A DNA stretch of 64,000 nt. It comes from Bacteroidia bacterium. GTDB lineage: Bacteria; Bacteroidota; Bacteroidia; 2-12-FULL-35-15. This document shows positions 54,473 through 61,955 of the stretch, piece by piece (position 1 is the stretch's first letter; each line of letters opens with the position of its first letter). A program made the position numbers and the translations under genes. The stretch lies in the NCBI GenBank assembly GCA_030654175.1, contig JAURXZ010000049.1, positions 489,869 through 553,868 of the forward strand, written 5' to 3'. Under the pieces are notes generated by a model. It made no database searches and was not told where the DNA came from. It worked only from the letters and a program-made list of their open reading frames with translations.

Positions 54473-55531
54473 TTACATAAACCTCACACTGGAACGTTTT
54501 GAATTTTGGTTAAATCCAAATACACCGCGGTATTGCAGCATTATTTCAAATCCGCCTATTGATTTTGATACAGGGGTTAAGCCCGAAATGTTTATGTCAT
54601 AGGCTACTGAAAAGGCAAAATCTTCATAATCTAAACGTAAATTTATATATGCAGCATCGCGGTAACGGTAAAAGAAGCCTACTGCCATGCTGCGTTCGCC
54701 ATGAAAGCCGGTATAACGTGAACGTTCCTGCAATAAATATTTTACACTTGTACCTCCGATAATCAGATAGGAGGCTCCTTGCTTAGAAACCAATAAATTA
54801 GGCTGTAAAACGGCATTACTGTTAGTTCCTAATTTATAAGCTACATTCCATTGAAATGAATATTTACGTAATAATTTATCGGTTCTGCCAATTATTGAAA
54901 CATCAGGTGAAGTAAAATGATGAAGAGAAAAACCTAATGAACTACGAAATTTTCTATCAGAATTAAAATTCCACAACAAACCTGTTGACATATCCAGAAA
55001 AGCCGCACTGCCTCCATATTGTTCAGCAAAACCATAAGCAGCATTATAGCCTCCTGTGTTGGGATCATACTGGCTATCGTATTTTATTGAACCGAGTGAT
55101 ACACTTTTTATATTATAACCGATCTGGTAACCAAAGGTTAGATAATGCAATTTTTTACCACCCAGGAATTTAGTATATGATAGTAAACCGTTATAAGAAT
55201 TGGTTTCTAAATTTATACTACCCTGAGCATCATTAATAAAATTAAAACCTGCAGCAAAAAAATCATTGCCTCTCATCTTCTTTTTAAAGATGGGCGCATC
55301 CACTGCCACTGAAGCTGTTTTATAAGGATTAGTTATCGTAAACCATTGCATACGGTATAAAGAAGAAGCCCTTATATCTCCGTTGAAAATGCCTGTATTT
55401 GCGGGATTAATTGTAAGTGGAGAATAAAAGAATTGCGAGAAATGTGGATCTTGGGCGTAGGAAGACGCAAGATGAAAGATGCAGGAACCAAGCAGTAAAG
55501 TGGCTGCTAAAAATAGATTTTTTATTTTCAT
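54473..55531 (-). CDS. Type IX secretion system membrane protein, PorP/SprF family (second copy)
   Basis: 352 residues. Signal peptide 1-26 (ends Y-A-Q). The mature start D-P-H-F-S-Q-F-F-Y-S-P-L-T-I-N-P-A-N-T-G is the family hallmark, and Y-R-M-Q-W-F follows. The rest is outer-membrane barrel strands. It shares only family-level similarity with the copy at 11287-12363. It follows the Gly-rich type B adhesin gene by 44 nt and is probably its dedicated partner. A structured repeat element sits in its 3' region. Confidence 0.94.
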   Translation of the reverse strand: MKIKNLFLAATLLLGSCIFHLASSYAQDPHFSQFFYSPLTINPANTGIFNGDIRASSLYRMQWFTITNPYKTASVAVDAPIFKKKMRGNDFFAAGFNFINDAQGSINLETNSYNGLLSYTKFLGGKKLHYLTFGYQIGYNIKSVSLGSIKYDSQYDPNTGGYNAAYGFAEQYGGSAAFLDMSTGLLWNFNSDRKFRSSLGFSLHHFTSPDVSIIGRTDKLLRKYSFQWNVAYKLGTNSNAVLQPNLLVSKQGASYLIIGGTSVKYLLQERSRYTGFHGERSMAVGFFYRYRDAAYINLRLDYEDFAFSVAYDINISGLTPVSKSIGGFEIMLQYRGVFGFNQNSKRSSVRFM

Positions 55532-55575
55532 CGTTATTTCATCTTGGTTCTTGACTCTTGCATCTTAAATCTAAT

Positions 55576-58500
55576 TTACCTTACTAACGTTAAGCTTCCT
55601 TGCTCTTTGACTGTTTCTCCATTACAGTATTTGACTTCCAAGAGGTAAACAAATACACCATCGTTCATGGGCACTTCATTCAATTTCCCATCCCAACCCA
55701 CTAAAATATCAAGAGATTCAAATACTTTTTCCCCAATTCTATCAAATATCTTTAAGCTGATAGATTCAATACCGCGGCCATGAACATGCAGTGAATCATT
55801 GATTCCATCGCTGTTTGGTGTAAATCCGGTGGGCATAAAATAATTATAGACGTTTACAATATCTACTGTAACAGAATCTGTATCATAACAGCCATCAGGA
55901 CTTGTGAGGGTCACATAATAATCCTGTGTTGAAGTGGGTGAAACAGTTGCAGATTCACATGTATTACAAACCAAATTAACGAGAGGCCCCCAGGAGAATG
56001 TTCCGGTAACAGAAGGTAAGGCTGTTAATACAGTGCTTTCACAGCTTCCAATTGTTGTAATACCCGAAATGCTTACAGTTGGAACAAGAAAAACAGTAAC
56101 TGTTGTGGTGGTGGAATCAGAACAATTATTGCTGGTTCCTACAATAGTATAAGTGGTGGTTACAATTGGGCTTGCAGCAACAGTAGAACCGGTGGAACTG
56201 CTTAATCCTGTTGAAGGGGACCATACATAGGAGTTGGCGCCAGTCGCTGTTAAATTTGTAGAAAAACCTTCACAAACCGTTGGAGAAGCGGGGGAGGTAG
56301 TAACTACCGGTAAAGGATTTACGCTTGCAAAGATGGTATCATATCCGGTACAACCGCTGGTATTCGTGAAAGCGTAAACGAGTTTATGATTTCCAACTCC
56401 TGCTGTTGGAGGATCAAAAAGACCGGCAGGATTTGTTATTCCCGGTCCGGTCCAGGTTCCATTTGTTGGGGTGGCACCAATAAGGGCAATTGAAGCAGCA
56501 TTGATACAGGCTGAAAAATCATTTCCGCCATTCACCGGATCTGCAGGAATAATGGTAACCGTAATTGCGTTGCTTAACGGACTTGGGCATCCTAAATTTG
56601 TTGCAACCACGGTGATGCTGTTCCCTGAATTTAACGTGGTTACATAGGTATTGGCAGCTCCGTTTTGCACAGAAACTCCGGCATTAAAAAAATCATAACT
56701 GGTGTATCCTGCGGGTATTGAAGTGAAGGTGATCAATTCGTTCTGACATATTGTGTTATCAGGATCGGAACTTCCCAGCCATGCATTGGGTATCGGATTT
56801 ACAGCGGTTACAATGGCATTACTTGTTTGGCCAACACAGCCCGAAGAGCTGGTGGCTATTACTTCAATACTGCTGCCATTGGCGAGTGTAGTGGTAGTAT
56901 AGGTATTGGTTGCTCCAGTCTGGATATTAGATCCATTATTTAAAAAATCATAATTGGTAAATCCGGCAGGGGAAGCAGTAAATGTTATACTTTGGCCTGT
57001 TCCGCATAAAATATTATCGGCATCGGAACTTGTTAATATTATTTGTGGTGCAAGATTTACTGTAGTTACTTTGGCAGCACTTGGGAGGCTTGCGCATCCC
57101 AGATTGGTTGCAACTACTGTAATACTATTACCCGGTAATAATGTGGTGGTTGTATAAGAGATGCTGGCGCTGTTTTGTACAGAAACACCTGCATCAAAAA
57201 ATTCGTAACTTGTGTAACCAATAGGCATGGCAATAAAAAGCACACTGGTACCTTCACAGATAGTACTGTCAGGATCTGAGCTGATCAATGATACAACAGG
57301 GAAGGGAGTAATTACAGGTAGTATCACTGCGCTGGGATTGGTAAAACAGGTTCCTGCAAGTGCAACCACTACCACACTATCGCCTAAAGACAATGTTGAA
57401 GTAGTATAGGTATCACTTGGGCCGCTTTGAACAGAAGCTGCATTAACATAAAATGCGTAACCTAAATAAGTATTTGGTGATGCAGTAAAAGTGATTGGAT
57501 CACCTTCACAGCTTGAAGAAGGTGAAGCAGTTAATGTTACGTCAAATGAGCTTGGATTTACGGTTACTGATGTAGAATCGCGGACCTTGCCACAGCAGGC
57601 TGTTGTTACATATACATAAATTGTATAGGTGCCGGCAGCCCCAAAGTAGATGTTGCTGGCAGTTTGCATGCTTGCACCTTCCAAAGTATCGGGGGTTGCA
57701 GAATTTCCAAAGATCCATTGGTAATATGTTCCTGTTAAAGAAGTATTGAAAGTGTTTGGGCACCCCAAGGTAACACTTCCGTTAGCAGGACTGATGCTTG
57801 GTGTTGCAGGGCCAGCCTGAAAAATGGTAACGTAATCGGTAAAAGTGGTTCCGCTGAAGGCAACGCTTTTTCTTCCCATTGTTGAATAATAAACAGAAAA
57901 AGGCCCGGCACCGGTAGCAGTGGCAGGGGAGGAGCCAGCTCCAAAAGTCCAGGTACCGCTGGTTGTTGAACTAAATATAACTTCTGAATTTGTACAACCT
58001 TTATTAGTAACACTTATATCAGGAGGATTTCCCGGGACAGCTGTAATTCCTAGACTGGAAACGGGTGTTCCACCGTTTTCACTAAGGGCAACGCTCATGC
58101 CATCAGCGCCAGCACCGCCTGATCCACCTTGACCTCCTGTACCACCATTTCCACCAGCTCCACCAACCCCGTTAGAACAAACACCGGCAGCACCACCTGC
58201 ACCACCATTGCCACCATTGCCACCTAAACCACCCAGGCCACCAATACCTCCTGGACCTGCTGCTCCTGGATTGAGAAAACAATCCTGAACAATACCACCT
58301 GCCCCGTTATTAAAAAGAAATAGTGCAAAAGATCCTCCACCGCCAGTGCCGCCTATGCCGCCTATACTGCCAAAACCGCCACCGCCACCGCCACCGCCAG
58401 AACCACCCCATTGATCAGTACCATTTTCCTGCCTTCCACCACCACCACCACCGCCACCACCACCGCTACCATCGCTCCCATTTGAACCGTTTCCACCAGC

Positions 58501-59475
58501 ACCTCCTGCTGTAAAATACCCACCAATAATGCTTCCTGCGGGACCGGTTATGCCTATCGTTCCAATTGCTCCGACTCCTCCAACCTGACCAGGCTGTCCC
58601 GGTGTTGTACTGCTGCAACTTGGAGGGCCTGAAAAACAGCCTAAGGAGCATGAGGGGCCAGTACCACCGGCACCTCCCAAACCGCCAGAAGGTCCCAAAC
58701 CGACTGAACCTGAACTTACATTTTCATAATCTGTAACCGTAGCACCGTTTCCGCCCGCATTAGCACCTGTTCCTCCTGTCCCTCCCGGAGCAGGGGTTTG
58801 AGGCCCTCCTGCTGTACCTGCGCCTCCATTCCCTCCAGCCGCACCAGCAGTTCCAGGTATTCCTGCTAATCCAGCTGAACCGGCACCAGTTGTTACCGTA
58901 CAACGTGTAATATTATAATTGGAGCATCCTGATAAATAAATGCCATAAACTGAAATTTGATTTCCTGGTGCATTGGCTATATTAATAGTAAGATCCTGTA
59001 ATCTAAAATTAGAAGCAGCGTTTCCTGCTAATCCCACCAATGCATTAAAAGGAGATGGTAATGGATTTGTAGCATCCCGGTCAATAATACTTTGTGAAAC
59101 AGTGCTCTTTATCCATGTTGAAGCATCAAATCCTCCTTCAATGGTTGCATTAGATGGTATGCTTAAAATGTTGGAAATTAAGTAAGTACCGGTAGAAAGC
59201 CAAAGTAAATTATTTGTGGAACTTACCAGTGTTAATCCATATGCTAAACTGGCAGGGTTGTTTTTTGTTCCTGTAGTTCCGCTTGAAACTCCTGTAGGGG
59301 TGACATAAATAATATTGCACTCCTGTGCTGATAAGGAAGCTGAGTAAAAGCTTGAACAAAGGAATAAGACAGAAATTAAAAATGATTTTTTTATGGATCT
59401 ATGAATCTGCTCAGTAGCCCGAATGAAAAAGCCAATTCGGGCATGTGTGCTGATGTATTTAAGATACATATTCAT
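55576..59475 (-). CDS. Gly-rich beta-helix adhesin with Ig repeats and T9SS type B sorting domain
   Basis: 1299 residues. The signal peptide core is at about 30-51 after an unusually long basic N-terminus, with no internal ATG to shorten it. A DUF1565-like beta-helix start (about 55-195, G-T-K-N-N-P-A-S-L-A-Y-G-L) is interrupted by a Gly-rich block (197-462). Then come a PKD-like part (about 485-640), four Ig-like repeats of about 85 residues (S-D-P-D-S/N-T-I-C and F-F-[DN]-A-G-V-S-V-Q-N), two more beta modules and a type B sorting domain in the last ~95 residues (F-T-P-N-S-D-G-I-N-D, I-F-D-R-I-G-E-K-V-F). Predicted T9SS-exported surface protein, held by the PorP/SprF 44 nt downstream. Confidence 0.93.
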   Translation of the reverse strand: MNMYLKYISTHARIGFFIRATEQIHRSIKKSFLISVLFLCSSFYSASLSAQECNIIYVTPTGVSSGTTGTKNNPASLAYGLTLVSSTNNLLWLSTGTYLISNILSIPSNATIEGGFDASTWIKSTVSQSIIDRDATNPLPSPFNALVGLAGNAASNFRLQDLTINIANAPGNQISVYGIYLSGCSNYNITRCTVTTGAGSAGLAGIPGTAGAAGGNGGAGTAGGPQTPAPGGTGGTGANAGGNGATVTDYENVSSGSVGLGPSGGLGGAGGTGPSCSLGCFSGPPSCSSTTPGQPGQVGGVGAIGTIGITGPAGSIIGGYFTAGGAGGNGSNGSDGSGGGGGGGGGGRQENGTDQWGGSGGGGGGGGFGSIGGIGGTGGGGSFALFLFNNGAGGIVQDCFLNPGAAGPGGIGGLGGLGGNGGNGGAGGAAGVCSNGVGGAGGNGGTGGQGGSGGAGADGMSVALSENGGTPVSSLGITAVPGNPPDISVTNKGCTNSEVIFSSTTSGTWTFGAGSSPATATGAGPFSVYYSTMGRKSVAFSGTTFTDYVTIFQAGPATPSISPANGSVTLGCPNTFNTSLTGTYYQWIFGNSATPDTLEGASMQTASNIYFGAAGTYTIYVYVTTACCGKVRDSTSVTVNPSSFDVTLTASPSSSCEGDPITFTASPNTYLGYAFYVNAASVQSGPSDTYTTSTLSLGDSVVVVALAGTCFTNPSAVILPVITPFPVVSLISSDPDSTICEGTSVLFIAMPIGYTSYEFFDAGVSVQNSASISYTTTTLLPGNSITVVATNLGCASLPSAAKVTTVNLAPQIILTSSDADNILCGTGQSITFTASPAGFTNYDFLNNGSNIQTGATNTYTTTTLANGSSIEVIATSSSGCVGQTSNAIVTAVNPIPNAWLGSSDPDNTICQNELITFTSIPAGYTSYDFFNAGVSVQNGAANTYVTTLNSGNSITVVATNLGCPSPLSNAITVTIIPADPVNGGNDFSACINAASIALIGATPTNGTWTGPGITNPAGLFDPPTAGVGNHKLVYAFTNTSGCTGYDTIFASVNPLPVVTTSPASPTVCEGFSTNLTATGANSYVWSPSTGLSSSTGSTVAASPIVTTTYTIVGTSNNCSDSTTTTVTVFLVPTVSISGITTIGSCESTVLTALPSVTGTFSWGPLVNLVCNTCESATVSPTSTQDYYVTLTSPDGCYDTDSVTVDIVNVYNYFMPTGFTPNSDGINDSLHVHGRGIESISLKIFDRIGEKVFESLDILVGWDGKLNEVPMNDGVFVYLLEVKYCNGETVKEQGSLTLVR
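58090..58887 (-). other. Gly-rich block inside the beta-helix adhesin
   Basis: This codes for residues 197-462, dominated by G-G-x-G-G and G-x-x triplets with two runs of seven or more glycines. It is far more GC-rich than the surrounding DNA. Four Cys pairs interrupt it. The pattern would suit polyglycine-II bundles or collagen-like triple strands; that is inference. Confidence 0.85.
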
Positions 59476-59720
59476 TAATGTGGTAATTTGTGAATGAGTA
59501 AAGGTAATTATTAATTAATAAAGTGCATCTCTAAAAACTCTCACACAAAAAAAATGTTGACACGAATTACACGAATTTGCACGAATGAATTAGAAACACT
59601 TTGTACCAATTCGTTTCAAAAAAAGAGTACTAGAGAAAACCTTATAGAAATACGTAATGACGTTTAAACTAATAAAAGGGAGATGCAAAAAGCTAAAAAA
59701 TAGTTGCTTGTTTGATAAGA

Positions 59721-60416
59721 TCAGCTAACCGAAAGGGTTAGATCATGTATCAGTTTTACTACATATTCTAATTGTTGTTCGCGGGTAAGATCAGAATTAT
59801 CAAGTACAATAGCATCCTGTGCTTGAACCAATGGGTCTTCTTTACGGTGAGTATCTTCATAATCACGGTTCAATAAATTCACTTTTACATCATTAAATGA
59901 AACATGCTGTCCTTTTGTTTTATACTCATCAAATCTACGCTGGGTGCGTATATCGCTATCAGATGTCATGAAAATTTTAAGTTCAGCGTCTGGAAATACG
60001 TTAGAACCAATATCGCGGCCATCCATCACAATCCCTCCGTTTTTTCCTAATTCACGTTGTATTGCAATCATTTGTACTCTCACTTCATGGATCGCACTTA
60101 TTTGGCTCACATTTTCGGAAACGACCATCTGGCGAATCTCCTTCTCCACATTTTCGCCATTCAAAAAAGTATCGGATGATTTGGTTTGTGGATTAAATTC
60201 AAAAGAAAGTTTAATATTAGGTAATAATTTGATTATTTCTTCGGGCATAAAACTACCGTCCTTAATAACCCCTTTTCTCAAGGCATAAAGTGTTACGCAA
60301 CGATACATAGCACCTGAATCAGCATAGGCATAATGTAAATGGGAAGCTAAAGCTTTTGCTAAAGTGCTTTTTCCGCAGGAAGAATATCCGTCAATGGCAA
60401 TGGTAATTTTAGACAT
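59721..60416 (-). CDS. cmk: Cytidylate kinase
   Basis: 231 residues. P-loop D-G-Y-S-S-C-G-K-S-T, then Y-A-D-S-G-A-M-Y-R (CMP site), G-R-D-I-G-S-N-V-F-P-D-A (lid region and D-x-x-x-x-V), and R-D-Y-E-D-T-H-R-K-E-D-P-L, all typical. It phosphorylates CMP and dCMP with ATP. It is on the same strand as porQ (184 nt upstream gene). These two are neighbours in other Bacteroidota, as I recall. Confidence 0.96.
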   Translation of the reverse strand: MSKITIAIDGYSSCGKSTLAKALASHLHYAYADSGAMYRCVTLYALRKGVIKDGSFMPEEIIKLLPNIKLSFEFNPQTKSSDTFLNGENVEKEIRQMVVSENVSQISAIHEVRVQMIAIQRELGKNGGIVMDGRDIGSNVFPDAELKIFMTSDSDIRTQRRFDEYKTKGQHVSFNDVKVNLLNRDYEDTHRKEDPLVQAQDAIVLDNSDLTREQQLEYVVKLIHDLTLSVS

Positions 60417-60600
60417 CTAACAATTCAATTTAACAATTTAACTATAGACAATTTAATAGTAGGCAATTTGACAGTAAGCATTTTAACAGTAAGCAATTGT
60501 TGTAAAATTGAATTCTTGCCTACTGATCAATTGCAAAATTGAATATTTGCCTACTGCAAATTTGCTAAATTGTTTCGTTATTCCTAACTAAATAGAACTA
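60417..60600. repeat. AT-rich inverted and direct repeats between cmk and porQ
   Basis: The whole gap is made of variants of CAATTTAACA, CAGTAAGCA and TTGCCTACTG. AGTAGGCAA (about 60458) faces two copies of TTGCCTACT (60516 and 60547), so hairpins can form. A smaller relative (GTTAAATTGTTAAATTGCC) lies before the SPOR gene region at about 44334. Confidence 0.6.
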
Positions 60601-61659
60601 TTATTTTTTTGAATAAAAACTGTTAATGTCAAAACTAATTGAAAAATTGTTTGAAGGGCCGGCTAAATGATAAACTGCGCGGCCATAACTAAACTGGAAT
60701 TTATAAATACGAAATCCAAATCCGAATGAAAAACCTGTCATACCCCGTTTTTCAGGTATTTTTAATTCTTTTCTTCGCTGATAATTATAACCGGCACGTA
60801 AAAAAAAGCTTTTTGTAATTAAGAATTCTCCACCTATTACAAGGTGACGCATTAGTTTATCGCCAAATATTTTGTTTTTGTTTTGTTTGATCGCTTCTCC
60901 TGTAAGCGGATCAACTGTCAAAATTGGATTTGCAGGATCCTGGTAAGTGAGGTCCCATTTTTCAAGATTTTCATAAACCATGGATAATCGAAATGGTACA
61001 TGTTTTAATTTTTTTGAGAACCCTATCTGCATTTCAAACGGGAGTTTTTCTCTATTGCCGGGTACGTAAGGTTTCCATTGTCTGCCTGCATTTTTAATAA
61101 CCGCAGCCATTGTGAAACCTCTTGAAGGCATTATGTATACTGCGCCAAGATCTAGTGCAGATCCCAAAGAAGTATAAGATTCTAAGTGAGAATAAATTGT
61201 TTTTACTGTGGCTCCTACTGTTAAGTTAGAATCCAAAATTGAGCGGGCATAAGATAGATTGAAGCTCATTTCGTTTGCACCGAAAGTGCCGTCAATGTTA
61301 CCAGCTTCATCAGCACGAATAAATTTACCATAATTCAAATACTGAATTCCTGCGCTAACAGTTCCAATTTTATTGAATTTTTTTGCGTAGGCAGCATAAC
61401 CATAATTTATATCACCGAAGTAATTAATATAACTCAATGCCACATTATTGTTCATCGAATCGGTAAGTAAAGCAGGATTGGTAATAGAAACATTTAGATC
61501 GTTATCCCTTGTTGAAATTAGATTTCCACCTAAAGCAGTAACTCTGGCTGATATAGGTAGATTCAAAAATTCATAGGTGTTATTACCCCCAACCTGTGAA
61601 AAAGCAGAAGTGCTGATAAGGATAGTAAAAAAAAAGGCAACTATTTTTTTTGTGTTCAT
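60601..61659 (-). CDS. porQ: Type IX secretion system protein PorQ
   Basis: 352 residues from the ATG at 61659 (signal peptide MNTKKIVAFFFTILISTSAF); an ATG nine codons upstream is less likely. Mature start: Y-E-F-L-N-L-P-I-S-A-R-V-T-A-L-G-G-N-L-I-S, then D-x-x-L-x-x-x-N-P-A-L-L, the PorQ/FadL-like barrel signature, and outer-membrane strands to the end. In the T9SS attachment complex PorQ sits with PorU, PorV and PorZ and helps fix cargo on the cell surface. It is next to cmk. Confidence 0.93.
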   Translation of the reverse strand: MNTKKIVAFFFTILISTSAFSQVGGNNTYEFLNLPISARVTALGGNLISTRDNDLNVSITNPALLTDSMNNNVALSYINYFGDINYGYAAYAKKFNKIGTVSAGIQYLNYGKFIRADEAGNIDGTFGANEMSFNLSYARSILDSNLTVGATVKTIYSHLESYTSLGSALDLGAVYIMPSRGFTMAAVIKNAGRQWKPYVPGNREKLPFEMQIGFSKKLKHVPFRLSMVYENLEKWDLTYQDPANPILTVDPLTGEAIKQNKNKIFGDKLMRHLVIGGEFLITKSFFLRAGYNYQRRKELKIPEKRGMTGFSFGFGFRIYKFQFSYGRAVYHLAGPSNNFSISFDINSFYSKK

Positions 61660-61901
61660 CAATACAAAGTAAATTAAAATATCCATGCTGTATACGTTAT
61701 ATATGATGAATTATTGCTCACTATTAAATAAAATGCAAATTTTTGTATGATCCATCAGCGAGGAAACAGATTTTGAGATCGTTTTTCAAATTGTAATCAA
61801 AATTGTAAGGCTTCTTTTTTATCAATAAAAATATCATTCACTCCCTTAATTATATTTCATATCGATGTGTCAAATATCAAATTTAAAATTGATAGAAGGC
61901 A

Positions 61902-61932
61902 TTGTAATTAAAACTGCTCAACAATAATTTTG
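61902..61932 (+). promoter_or_regulatory. Promoter (TTG-N20-TAATTTTG) of the right-edge adhesin
   Basis: TTG at 61902-61904, 20 nt, then TAATTTTG at 61925-61932: an exact match to the Bacteroidota consensus. It lies 23 nt before the ATG at 61956. Confidence 0.75.
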
Positions 61933-61955
61933 CTGAACAATTTAATTGCCATCTC

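Noticed and set aside
58323..58514. His/Arg-rich frame opposite the Gly-rich block
   Set aside because: It is the antisense reading of glycine codons and has no independent support.
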